Shown here one piece after another: positions 47,621 through 59,051 of a stretch of 64,000 nucleotides of DNA. The notes beneath the pieces are model-generated. The model was not told the origin of the DNA. It saw only the letters and a program-made list of their open reading frames with translations, and made no database searches. The position numbers and the translations under genes were made by a program. Position 1 is the first letter of the stretch. Each line of letters begins with the position of its first letter. This stretch comes from Whalleya microplaca (lineage: Eukaryota > Ascomycota > Sordariomycetes > Xylariales > Xylariaceae): the NCBI GenBank assembly GCA_022497155.1, contig MU385720.1, positions 868,001-932,000 on the forward strand, in the 5' to 3' direction.

Positions 47621-48859
47621 TCAACTCCCAACCGTTGGACTGGACTCCTCATCAATAATAACTCCAAACTGCTTGGTGGCCATGCCATAGCTGGTTCTAA
47701 CCGCCTCGCTTGCGTATACCCTCATCTCTTTCTCGTAAGCCAAAGTAACGCCGTCTTTATAACCGGCAGCTTCTGCCAGCAGTCTCCCCAAAAGCTCAGA
47801 ATCTCTAACTGCCGTGTTGGCGCCGATGCCTCCGGCAGGCGTCATAGAATGCACGGCATCTCCGATCACCGTAACGCGAGGCTCATTCGTCCATTGCGGC
47901 ACGCCCGAAGGTGTGGAGCAGGTAATCTTCCAGAACGCGGCCTCGGATTCGTCCATGTTATCGAAGAGAGGCTTGAGCCGCGCGTGCCAGCTCGCCGAAA
48001 GACCTTTGGCTATTTCAGCTGCTGGCCGACCAATGATGGCGAAGTCGTCGTTCGGCGGCCGGATCACTCCTGGCTGTCCACCCATCGTCCAACCAAATTT
48101 CACGTTTGGATCATCCATATCACCGGGACGAACGTTGGTAATGACGAATACCTTCCCGTCTGGCTTGGAATCGTCTACGATGCGCCACACACCTTCCCCG
48201 AGATCCTTAAACGCCGTGGATGGTGCTTGCCCATGGATTCCCCTCGCACCGGTATCGTATGTTTTCAGTTTTCCCTGCGAGAGCTGCTTTGCAACCCTGG
48301 AGTAGATACCATCGCCACCGATCAGCATCTCCCCTTCGACAGATTCGGTGCCATCCTTGAAGATGGCATGTACACCAGTAGGTGTCAATCGATAGCCCGT
48401 GACGTGGTGGGAAAACCTGATAAAAGGCTCACAACCCTGCAAGAATAACGAGCGCATCTCACCCCGAGAAATGCCTACAGTCTTCCCATCTCGTGACGTC
48501 AGGACCTCTTTACTCACGCCTTTCGGCGGCTCTTTCTGGCTTGACGCTTCGGGCTGGGACGTAGCCTCCGTGATCTCTTCTCCCGTAAGGGCATTGATAC
48601 TGGCAAATCCTTTGGATCCGCCGGTTTTGCCACATGTGTCCCAGAACTTTTGAAAGCTGTCCGGGCCCAAGACTGACTCGATTGCGTCAAGACCCTGCGC
48701 GGATAGACGTAGCCTGTAGCCCTGGGCACGGAAGGACAGCGAGCTGTCCCGTTCGAAGATCAGGAACGGGATGTAAGAACGGAGGAGTGAGCGGGCAAGG
48801 AGAAGAGATGACGGCCCCGCACCGGAGATAAGGATTGGCTTTCGGATTTGAGAGGCCAT
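47621..48859 (-). CDS. FAD-dependent aromatic-type monooxygenase
   Basis: Single exon of 412 residues. The N-terminal FAD site is ILISGAGPSSLLLA, with GAGPSS in place of the canonical GxGxxG third glycine. The second FAD motif is VTVIGDAVHSMTPAGGIGANTAVRD (near residue 330), characteristic of salicylate-hydroxylase-like class A flavoprotein monooxygenases. MLIGGDGIYSRVAKQL provides the DG motif. Such enzymes hydroxylate aromatic or enolic substrates using NAD(P)H. The substitution in the dinucleotide loop also occurs in other fungal members and need not inactivate it. It closes the right side of the accessory metabolic region. Confidence 0.88.
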   Translation of the reverse strand: MASQIRKPILISGAGPSSLLLARSLLRSYIPFLIFERDSSLSFRAQGYRLRLSAQGLDAIESVLGPDSFQKFWDTCGKTGGSKGFASINALTGEEITEATSQPEASSQKEPPKGVSKEVLTSRDGKTVGISRGEMRSLFLQGCEPFIRFSHHVTGYRLTPTGVHAIFKDGTESVEGEMLIGGDGIYSRVAKQLSQGKLKTYDTGARGIHGQAPSTAFKDLGEGVWRIVDDSKPDGKVFVITNVRPGDMDDPNVKFGWTMGGQPGVIRPPNDDFAIIGRPAAEIAKGLSASWHARLKPLFDNMDESEAAFWKITCSTPSGVPQWTNEPRVTVIGDAVHSMTPAGGIGANTAVRDSELLGRLLAEAAGYKDGVTLAYEKEMRVYASEAVRTSYGMATKQFGVIIDEESSPTVGS

Positions 48860-50677
48860 GATTTATATTGATTATTAATTATTATTTTATTGTGAGAAAC
48901 AACTTGTGGTATTATCGTTCTATGATGAAGCCACGTCGTCGCCTTTATTTCTTTTCATATCCAGTGTTTTATTCCGTGGATTGCGAGCAACACGTACGTA
49001 CTAAGCTACGTCGTCGCCCTTTCGCTCATTTTACACTTCTGGCTTATGTAATTTTGCTGACAAACGAGCTGACGCCATCGACTCACACATTCTACAAGTT
49101 CAATAATCATTTGTCATCGACTCATTCCAACGTATATAGAAAAAGTGTGGAAATAACTATGGTAATCTGCCAGTGCTTCCATCATGCATACTAGACATTC
49201 CACCGTCAGAACGCACCTTCAGTGAATGGAAAGCAAACCTCCCGCGAAGACGTGGCTCATGCCCCTGATATGACCACTAATATATAGTCGCGGCATAATC
49301 AAACAGACCTTGAAGTGTGAAGCCGATGCAACACCTTGACCTTTATATCTAGACCCGGTGCTGGACCGTCAAGGCGCAACGACGGCGCAATTTCGTTGAT
49401 GGCGAGCGGCCGTACAACTCCAGGTTGCGACCCGAACTCGACCATCCGTTGTGCCAACTATGAAGCAGAGCTTGTTAGGTCACCTGACCTGTTGGGTGCC
49501 CCACTTAGATTCCACAGGATTCGAGGTCTCCAACACACACACACCGCAGATAGCTTCGTTTAGAGGAATATATGCCTTTTAGCCACACTTCTGGATACGC
49601 AACCTGAAGCTCCGTGTATCGTGTCCTTTGTCTCATTATATTCAGAGTGTAGGTACTGTAATACGTCAAATTTAGCACTCTCGTGTTTTCCAAGTCGGTG
49701 GTCTTCCATTCGTTTCGCAGGGGCCGGTTTAGTCATCTCATCACATGCCGCCGCCAGAAATGCCGGTGGTATTTATATAGACGCCATGCGAAAATATTGC
49801 GAAGGGCGCCTCTGAATGGCCACTCCAGCATTGAATGTCTTTGATTCTCCATGATCAAACTTCATCTCCTTTTCAAGGCGAGCAATGATTCTTAGAACAC
49901 GCCTTCGGAAAGCTTCGCTATCCTGAAAATTAGTGAGGTTGCCTTCTAAAGTCGGACGAGACTTGGCACGAACGTAATTGGGGGTTCACCCCCTTGATCA
50001 CCGCGAACACTATTCGGCGACATTTAAAGAAGATAGATAGTAACATGACATCACTAGTGCTGCCAACGAACGCAAGATCGCCCCTGTTGGCGTGGCACAC
50101 ATCAGGGAGATACTTACCAGGCAGAATCATGATCGCGAGGCTGACGGCGAGCATCAGCCTAGAACCTAGACAGATGCCCATCGTCAATAATTGGTCTTGT
50201 TCTGTACTACACAGTATTACGCCAAATAGACGAGCAGGTGCTACCATATCACGTCTCTCAACTGCTAGCACGATATACGGGGCATCCGGCTGCGTTAGGG
50301 GTGTCCTATTGAAGCTGTATGCTGTTGTATATCTGTGTGCTATTGTAGTTGTTGATGGATTGATGAAGTGTGAGGTGTGTGGTTGTGCTGCTATCAGATA
50401 TATGGGGTGCTTAGTCAGCTACCAGCTGTCCCGTAACAATGGCTCTCCTGCGTACAATGGTACCTTCTCTGCTCTTGCCTGCACCACTACTTACCACGAT
50501 AGCCTCAAGCCGCGTGGGTCCCCTCAGCCGCGAGGGTCTCCTCAGCCGCGAGGGGCCCGTCCAAGCTCTCAAGTCCAAACTTTTCCAAAACTGCCTTCCA
50601 TCTCTCTGCCAAACCATTCCCGGTTCCAGCCAGACAGACAATCATCGCATCTCGCAAATACCTACCCACGAGCGCCC
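48860..50677. other. Intergenic with probable gene relics
   Basis: 1.8 kb. On the minus strand, 50271-49930 contains a hydrophobic frame that can be joined across a 34-nt GTAAGT...ACAG gap and then reads GDLAFVGSTSDVMLL, but no complete gene can be built. A plus-strand frame runs from 49994 into the 2EXR gene without homology. Confidence 0.4.
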
Positions 50678-51309
50678 ATGATGTCTACGTTCCCCCGGTT
50701 CAACCAGTTCCCTACCGAGGCCCGGTGCAAAGTTTGGAAATGGTATATGATCGGAGAAAGCCATCGACGCCTCGTGCCAGCATGCAAAAACTCAGCAGCA
50801 ATCTTGCCTACCTGTAACCTAATCTCACCTCTGCTCAGTGTCAATCTTGAGAGCCGCAACCGCGCCCAGGCATTCTATGATGTCCAACTCAAAGTTTACG
50901 GTATATATTATTCGCAATCTATAATCATAACCACATAGCACAAGTGATTTCGGCACCCCACAGCCCTAGCTAATTCCACCTCACAGCAGTGCGCCACCGG
51001 CCAGAGGAAACATGCAACAGAGTTCGCGTCCGTGAGCAAAAAGGTCACGTGTATCTTCACCTCCACAGAGATATATTGTTCATCGGCACGGTCTCTTGTT
51101 TTAAGTCTCATATCTATGAAAGTTTCCATTACTATCCGTGTAATGTACCTCGCGTGTACATTACTCGCCCATTGACAAGGGACGAGAGCAGGCAGGTGGA
51201 GAGCCTATACGCCATTGAGCCAGATGATCCTGACGGCGATCAAAGTCCAGTTCATGACCCGGAGTCGGAAGACGGCAGCACAGACTCGGAAGACGGCGAC
51301 GCAGGCTAG
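50678..51309 (+). CDS. 2EXR domain-containing protein
   Basis: Two exons, 50678-50900 and 50987-51309, give 181 residues. The start MMSTFPRFNQFPTEARCKVW fits the 2EXR pattern F-x-F-x-x-LP-x-E-x-R-x-x-IW. Further typical elements are VNLESRNRA and, after the intron, GHVYLHLHRDILFIG, which corresponds to the family's late D-x-L-F/Y motif. The last 30 residues are strongly acidic (DDPDGDQ and a Ser/Asp/Glu repeat). The family is fungal, often expanded in plant-associated species, and of unknown function. This copy is shorter than many (often 250-400 residues), so it may be reduced. It sits beside an LTR nest. Confidence 0.65.
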
Positions 51310-52038
51310 GAACCTGATGACGCAGACTTGGAATACTAGGATCGGTTTCCCAACGCCCGGGCCACGTCTGTGAAGGTGTCGGATGGCCAGCTAGGTTTAA
51401 CTCTTTGCGATATTACGACGCTGAGCTCGGACGAATTCCACGAATTGTGGGACGATTGCATTGACAGGCGATGAGACAGACCATAGGCGCGTCTAGTCAC
51501 CGCACTGGGAGATGTGGAGCCAGCTCCTCTCAAGAGGTTCTAGGCATCAATCAGGGAGGCGGCAGTGTAGCGACGTGGGTATGAATCCGTCGATGGCCTT
51601 TGTTCGTGGTGTTCGGAAACGCTTTGCACGATCACCTTTCCCGATGCACAATAGCTGAAGACAATGGCAAGACGAGGAATGAACATACGCCTCATGATTA
51701 CATGAGATAATACAGACGATATTCATGCATGCGGCTCTTCATCTCCTTGCCACGAGTGGGGTCCTCGTAATCCCCTGTGATACCTAGAACATCGTGTAGT
51801 TTGCCCCTAGTCCATTGAACCGTTGATGCACAGCCTGCGACGTGCCTATAGCAGACCCTATCTCCCGACCGCAGGCCACGACTGCACTCACAAGCATTGA
51901 ATAGTGATAAGACCCCATGGGCCCCTGAGACGCGTTGGCGATTGCTATCTGCAAAGTCGCCGCGGACAAGTTTTAATATTTGATCATAATATATGGATAC
52001 CTCGTAGATAACCGTAACCGTTTCCCGGGAGTAGTCAG
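51310..52038. other. Intergenic, no confident gene
   Basis: Short frames only. The minus-strand frame at 51784-51969 matches nothing I know. Confidence 0.4.
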
Positions 52039-52329
52039 TGTAAAAGTACAGGGTTAATGTGTTGAGATACGCCATATAGGGGTTGAGGGTGGTACGGGCC
52101 TACGTATGGCCGACGGCCTATATGTATATATAAGGGGCTCTGCCACCTTCCAATAGCTTTACCTTACACTAATCAAGTCACTGTACTCCTCATTACTTTA
52201 TCCCATATTGGCATAATGAGACTTAATTAACTCGAGGCTCAGCAATTCTAGAGTGGCGGATGGTCTGTTATATATACACAATACTGCTATACGCCTTGTA
52301 CTGTACCAGTCCTTGACCTCAATTCAACA
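52039..52329 (-). mobile_element. Solo LTR-like element, family A, copy 4, interrupted
   Basis: Reverse-orientation LTR-A whose two parts, 52039-52059 and 52214-52329, are separated by an LTR-B copy. Flanks GTCAG and GTCGG are a near-perfect 5-bp target duplication. Confidence 0.8.
52060..52213 (+). mobile_element. Solo LTR-like element, family B, copy 3, nested
   Basis: 154 bp from TGTTGAGATACG to CATATTGGCA. Perfect 5-bp duplication TAATG at 52055-52059 and 52214-52218, made from LTR-A sequence, proves insertion into LTR-A. Confidence 0.85.
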
Positions 52330-52658
52330 GTCGGGAAGCCTCTCCCAAAAGCCATCGGCGCCCTAAGTTGCTAGCAAGAGTCAGATAGGTAAACTAGTTA
52401 TTTCTTACGCATCCCAGATCCTAACCTGGAATGCCGTGTCACCAAATCTAAGAAGTTTAACTTGGCTCCTGGAGTATAACTACAAGTCGAGCGTACACGA
52501 GACAGGGCATTGCAGTTGGCATGAATACCGTGCGAATGTCCATGCAACATAATTCACTCCATTATATAGTATTAGTCAATCGGTGGCATTCGTCTACCCA
52601 CGTACATAACATATTTCTAATTTGACATTACAGGACTCTAAGGGGCCCCCTTGGTTAA

Positions 52659-52808
52659 TGTCACAGTTATAGTGTATGTAATAATCATTTAGGTGCTGCC
52701 GTGATTACTTTAGTTAATTAAGTAAAATTATATAAAGATCTAAGATTTAAAGGATTCCTAACAGCTTAAAAGATAGGCACTATAACTAATACCCCTATTA
52801 TCGTGACA
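52659..52808 (-). mobile_element. Solo LTR-like element, family C, copy 3
   Basis: 150 bp with TGTCACAG and CGTGACA ends; flanks GTTAA and GTCAA differ at one base. Lacks the internal hairpin segment of the other two copies. Confidence 0.75.
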
Positions 52809-53622
52809 GTCAATGATTAGGAGCCGTACTTGGTAGCACATAAACATCAAGTGAAAAGGAACCATCCACTAATAATCCCTCTTCACTACATATAAAATCC
52901 CAACTACGACAGGATCACGCTTAACCGTTCCACATTATTAACCTATATTAACAGTAGCTAGCTAGCCGGCTACCCAAGCGACGGCAGCCCGGACGCTCTC
53001 TCTCTCCCTCTCCCTCTCCCCCTCTCCCTCTCTCTCATATCCTCGTGGTAGAGGGAGGCCTATCTAAAATCACTAAAGCCAGCAGGTCTATATATGTATG
53101 TATATACCTTTCTCTTGAAATCTATTTTCTGGTCTTTCTGTTGCATATTTGTTTTTCTCTCTCTTCGTAAACTGCTCTAGGCTCGCAATCGCTCGCAGAT
53201 GCTTTAAAAGTGCCCAACTCGGTTTTGAACTTGATTTAAAAAAAAAACCAACAACCTTCGCCTTGCTTTTTCTTCTCCAGAACAAACAAAGAGCTCGGCC
53301 AAGACAAGACACAACACAGGCTGGCTGAATCTGCATTCCCCCAGTAAGTAAGTACCTAGACTGACTTCGTGAACAGCCCCATCTCATCCCCCTCCCTCCT
53401 CTTGATTACTAATCCGCATATACCGTTATAATTCTTTCGTATGGAATAAAGCCTGATTGATTTCTAAGCTCGCTGAACGCCGAGTGCAATGCTCCAATGG
53501 TTCCTCCTCTCTCTGTCGGGCATATCTTCAAATGTTGCAATGATTTCTCAGCTAGCTAGCTAGATGGAAAGAAAAAACAACAGCAAAACAAAAACAAAAA
53601 CAAAGAACCTCAAATCACCTCT
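52809..53622. other. Intergenic, 3' flank of HMG-CoA reductase
   Basis: No gene seen. A CT-rich microsatellite lies at 52996-53036. Confidence 0.5.
52996..53036. repeat. CT-rich microsatellite
   Basis: Uninterrupted pyrimidine run of CTCTCT and CTCCCT units. Confidence 0.85.
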
Positions 53623-56600
53623 CTATCGCCTTGAGGCGACTTCCCGCTCAAGCGCAGCAGAGCTCTTCGTCGTCTTTTCAGAGGCGCTGGTCATCGTCAA
53701 TCCGACGGGCGTCATGGCGCCACTCGTGGGTCCTGGTGTGCTGGTTCGCGTTGGGGGAGCAGAACGGTTGTGTGCCATGTGCGCCTGGACCAAGTGGCCC
53801 GCGGCAAGAGCACTGCACAGAGACAACTCTCCAGCGAGCACAGCGGCAGCAATTATTCTGGCAAGACGACGGGCGTTGTCTCCGGGAGTTGTCGGATGAG
53901 AGCCTCGGACGCCAAGCATGTCAAGCATAGCACTCTGGGGTTCCAAGATAGTGCCACCACCAAGTGTACCGACTTCGATAGACGGCATGGACACCGAGAT
54001 CTGGAGGGATCCGCGTAGACTATTTGCAAGTTAGCATGTAAGAAGCGGCGGGAGTCTTGTAATCTTGTGCTTACTTCTTCATAATGGTAATACAGTTGGC
54101 GCTCTCTACAACCTGAGCCGGGTCTTGTCCAGTAGCTAGGAACATAGCAGCGACAATGTTAGCGGCATGAGCATTGAAGCCTCCAACCGAGGCGGCCATA
54201 GCTGAACCGATCAGATTCTTGTTCACGTTGAGCTCAACGAGGCTGTCGACGTCACTCTTCAGCACCGACCTGACTATGTCTCCGGGAATAATAGCTTCGG
54301 CCACAACACTCTTGCCTCGGCCATCAATCCAGTTCAACGCAGCAGGCTTCTTGTCAATGCAGTAGTTGCCAGAGACTGATATGATGGACATATCATCGAA
54401 GCCACCCTCAGTAGCCATGACATTCAGAGCGTGCTCGACACCCTTGGAGATCATGTTCATGCCCATAGCGTCACCAGTGGTCGTCTTGAATCGGATATAT
54501 AGATTGGTTCCTGCAAGAGCCGTCTTGATCGACTGCAATCTAGCAAACCGAGAAGTCGAGTCGAATGCCTTCTTCATGACAGATTGGCCAGCATCGGAGT
54601 CGAGCCATAACTTGGCAGCTCCTGCGCGTTCGAGTGTTTCGAAAGTCACGCACGGTCCACGGGTCATACCGTCACCCGTCAAGACTGTCACAGCACCACC
54701 GCCAGCATTGATAGCTTTGCAGCCACGGCTCGCACTGGCGACAAGCACACCTTCTGTAGTTGCCATCGGGATGAAATAGCTTTGGCCATCGATAACGAGT
54801 GGACCAGCAACACCTACGGGGATTGGCATGTATCCAATGACGTTTTCACAGCAAGCCCCAAGGACCTGTTCCCAGGCATAATTCTGGTATGGCAGTTTAG
54901 ATCGATCAAGCAGGCTCGTCACCTCCTCGGTAGCTTTTGTTCTCGAGATAATACTCCGACGAATCTTGACAGCCCGTGTACAGTCCTTCAGGCTCCTTTC
55001 GAGAGAATAACCGGGGACCTTGCCTTTCAGGGATAAGGAAACGACCTCCTCATCCGTCATATCGAATATCCGTTTAGCGGCTAACAATGCCTCTAATTCG
55101 CCCGGAGCTCTCTGCACAGGTGCCGGCTTCGGTGCCTTAGAAGCAGCTATCAATTGACTACTCTCATCATCGGTGGAGGCAGGGGTGATGGGCCTGCTAG
55201 GTGCTGGCGGCAGCAGCTCAGGCTGTTGCTTTGGTAGATTTTCGCCAAGCGGGAGGGTAGCGGACTGTGTGTCGTTGAACATCTCAGCAGCTGCAAGGTC
55301 CTTGGGATCAAGCGGATGGTCTGGAAGATTTGGATCCCGGATACCCCATCTGGCCACATTGAATAGGTATCCGTTGAGTGCCACACTCATGGCTAGAGCA
55401 ACTACAATCCATTTAGACAGGATGGGGTCTTCCAAACTTGTCAGAAGACTGCCAACCATTCGTCCGCCGACGCCGTAGCCGTGCAGTTGTGAGTATCCAG
55501 GTTCATCATGTTGCCCATCGCCGGACTCTGAGGGTGGTTCCGCGTAGTGGATTGAAGGAAACTCTAATTCATATTTGATCGGAGTCAGAACCGTGACGAC
55601 CGTGGGTTGGGAATGACTCTTTGCGTTAAAAAGAATCTCGTCAAGTCCGCTGGAAGCGACCTTAAACGGGTCGAGAGGAGGTGAACTAACCACCCCTCCT
55701 AATCCTGCTGCCCACGAAGAGATGCTAGAGATCCCTGAAGTTCTGAAGGGGATTGTGCAGAGATTGGCGAGATTGATTCCGATGAAACCCATAACCATCC
55801 AGAACTTGAATTTCGGGACACTGTTGCTCTTAGCGTCCTTGCCGAACAGAGGCTCGTTGATAGCATCCTTGCCATCCTGCCGGGGCCATTCGTTGCTCTT
55901 CGCAACGCTTTCTGCGACTCGTCGGCTGACACCATCGTCTTCCAAAGCCCTTCGCATCTCTACATGTCGTCTAATGCGGTTTACCTCGAGCTTGATGCAG
56001 AGAATAGCCATGTAGAAGGTGAAAAGTAGGATGCAGTCGAAGAACAAGATCCAGGCAGCCAAAAAACAAAACTGCTGTAGGCCACCCTGGACACCAGAGG
56101 CAGCCCCGGCGACGAGAATCAAGATTTCGATGACATAGTCGCGCACAATCTCGTAACCCTGGTCCTTGATCGCACGCTGTACGGCGTACTGAATAATGCC
56201 CTCCTTAGGATTTGGGGGCTTCTTTTTAGTTTTACCGGGTTCTGCCTCATCAGGTCTGCGGTGCTCCAATGCGTGAGAAAGAACCGCCTCGGTTAAAACA
56301 ATGTTCTTCTCGAAGCCAATGGTTACAACTAGGAACGGCAAGCCTTCAGACAGCAAGACCATGGAGATGGGAATGCCGAGTTTCGTGGTGACGTTCAGAC
56401 CGAACAGGAAAGCAAAAGTGGAAGAGAACAGTACGCTAATGGCCAGCCAGACATTGGAACCCATCTTCTTCATGGACAAAAAGAGCGATACGAAAGTCAG
56501 ATGCATAGACAGATACCCCAATACCATGATGATGATATCGAGGGTTTCCGCATTTTTAATCAGGTCAAGAAATTCAGTCCAGGCATTTTGGACCCACCGC

Positions 56601-57310
56601 ACCAAGCTGCTCGCAGTGTGACCCCTAGCAACCTTCATAATCCACATCTTCTGCTCCTGGCCGGTCTCGGTCTCGCGTGATTCTTGTCCGGGAACATCAT
56701 TAGGGATCTCTTGTACGGCGGCTAGGAATTCTGGAGCCTCGCTGTATTTAATAGAAAAGGCCAGAGCGCTGTCTTGGGAGTAGGCACTGAGAGAGTTGGA
56801 GGTGGACGGCAGATGCGAAACGCTCATATTCTGTGGGAGAGGAACGATGTGACGCGAAGGCGCAGTCTGAGGCGCATCGGCAGAGGACTCGGGGAAGACT
56901 AGAGTTATCAAAGCTAGGCGGTTATAGTCATCCGGCACTATCGCGCCGGAGTCGAAATTCTGCCATTTCCAAGAAGTCTCGGGGCCAGTCCGTAAGCTTC
57001 TACTTCCCTCAACCAAGGACGACCACTCAGCCTTGCCTGCCGTCCTCGTCACGTCCAAGAGGCTCTCCTTTACGACTCCTACGTAAGTGGTGCTCGCTAT
57101 CAAGGCAACGATAACGATCGTATGTATGGGGTGCAGACAAGCTAGCTTAGAAACGAATTGTAGTACTGGGGTGATCTTCTTGTTCGTCTCGGAGGGCGGC
57201 GCCGGTGCATCAGTCGGCTTTTCGCCGCGAAAGCGGGAGGGTAGAATGGAAGAGGCGATCATGTTGATACTACCGCGAAGGCATTGGTGGCCCCAGTGGC
57301 TGTTGGTCAT
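53623..57310 (-). CDS. HMG1: 3-hydroxy-3-methylglutaryl-CoA reductase
   Basis: Two exons, 57310-54075 and 54019-53623, give 1210 residues. It makes mevalonate from HMG-CoA with NADPH, the rate-limiting step of sterol and isoprenoid synthesis, in the ER membrane. A first membrane span lies near residues 60-80. A sterol-sensing-type membrane block follows (about 255-420) with [19 protein letters not shown]. The catalytic half shows [21 protein letters not shown] (E853), DAMGMN (D947), DKKPAA (K987), GTLGGGT and HMAHNRS (H1159). All four catalytic residues are present. The usual TEGCLVAS reads TEGVLVAS. The start is ambiguous: M17 ([14 protein letters not shown], base 57262) resembles other fungal starts better than M1. 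No statin-type backbone genes lie nearby, so this is taken as the housekeeping copy. Confidence 0.93.
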
Positions 57311-59051
57311 GTTAGCTCGGTACAGACTGAAGAAACAGCTAGCTTGGGTTTTCTCTTGACTTGGTATAAGGGGTCGCGAAGATGGGCCAACAACTTAGTA
57401 GCTGGGTAATAGAATAGTATTTATTTTCTTACCTATTATTGATATATATCACCAAAGATAAAACCTTTTATCTGCAGGAATGAAACAGCAGTAATTGAGA
57501 CCGTGGGTGGCCGAGAGTTTGTTCCGTGTGGGAGTATTCTGTACGGAGTACGGAGTACGGAGAACTAGTAGGTAGAGTCGCGATGGCTTCGCTCTGGGAA
57601 GCTTGCTTTTAAGCTTTCGGGCAGACAGTGCCGAGAATTGCCTTGTCTCTCGCCTGGTTGTTGAAGCTGACGAGGACAAGTGCAAGTCAATTGGCAGAAC
57701 GGGATGGGAGACAAAGGGTTTTTCCCTACAAGAAAGTTTCCTGAGTTGTCCTGCGTGTCCTGGGCATCGAAGAGGAATAGTAGGTCAAAGGGGGGGGGTG
57801 TGGGGATGGACGGTGAAGAGTTGGAAATGAAATTGTTTATCGCGCCGGTTTTATGATTTATCGCAAACTGCTACCAAATTAGGGAGCCATCCGACCGCCT
57901 GCTTATCGATTGGCTTGGACGGCGATATACTTTATTAGGGAAAGTCGGTGAGCTCTGTTTTTTGCGCCAGTACCTAAGGGAACTTATAACATGCATACAT
58001 ACATACTTGTACATGTTGTACATGCATAGACAAGGTTCCTCCTTCCTTAGCCTTGCTTGGACACTTCATACTTCGAAGTTTACTTTCAGCTCGGATGGGC
58101 ACTAACTCGTCGTCACTGCTGTGGCTGATGCTGTGTACCTTGTAACGGCGTAGCCTAGTGTGGAAGGTACCGATGCCTGCGATAGCGGCCGTTTATGTAA
58201 TAAATCCTGATGGAGCATTGGAACAATATCCAATAGCCGCAACTAACAAGGGATCAACGAAAGATCTTTAAGTACCTACGTAATATATATACATACTGTA
58301 ATTAGTTAAATTGAATTGTATGTAAATGGTTTTTTGTCCCCCCTTTCTTTGGATTATCTTAACTTGCTTTTATAGAATGCTAGCTTCGAAAACATACCAC
58401 CATGATTGTTCCCAATAATTCACCTCCTACTAGTCTGCTAGTAAGTACCTAACTGCAGATGGACCTTTCTCAGTTAGTAAAGACGAACTTCGAAGTCTGG
58501 AACTGACCAAGGGCCACTCCGACATGGTTGCAGCATGCATCTGCTATGCCGAAGCCAAACCCCTAGCTCCTTTAGGTGCTAGTAGCATCCAACCTACATC
58601 CTCCATTTACATGTACATCCCACCAACTAACTCGTTATCTACGGTGTCACTGTGGATGTTTCCACCAGCTATTGGCACGACCGAGCTTGACCAATACCAA
58701 GTTATCTCTTAAGAGTCGCCAAACGTAGCATTCAATACCATTACTACAGTTTACGGGCTTCGACTAATGCCATGCCATAATAAACCAATTTCTGAGTTGG
58801 GCAGACATTGTGCGAAGTACACCCATAAGTCTTAATCAATTACGTACATACATCTTTAGGCTCAGCTCGAGATTCCACAGTCGAAGACGCCAACATCCCA
58901 AAACGCCATAAAGTAAGGATTGAGGCTTTTTTTTTTTTTTTTCGAGCGAGAATACCCCCATTATCCCGCACTAGGAAATGCAAGTCATGAATCGTCGTCA
59001 GGCAGCCAGTCACACAACACTCGCAGCCACAATCTCATTCTCCCACTCTCT
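57311..59051. other. Intergenic; HMG-CoA reductase promoter
   Basis: 1.7 kb with no supported gene. It holds a GTACGGA triplicate at 57541-57561, a CATA-rich stretch with a repeated TTGTACATG near 58000, and T16 at 58927-58942. Confidence 0.5.
57541..57561. repeat. Tandem GTACGGA x3
   Basis: Three exact 7-bp units in the leader/promoter of HMG-CoA reductase. Confidence 0.85.

Noticed and set aside
51784..52075. Minus-strand frames before the LTR nest
   Set aside because: The longer one runs into LTR-A sequence and the shorter has no recognisable features.
53623..57310. HMG-CoA reductase as a self-resistance copy in a statin-type cluster
   Set aside because: No polyketide synthase or other statin genes in the window, and the gene looks like a standard full-length housekeeping copy.
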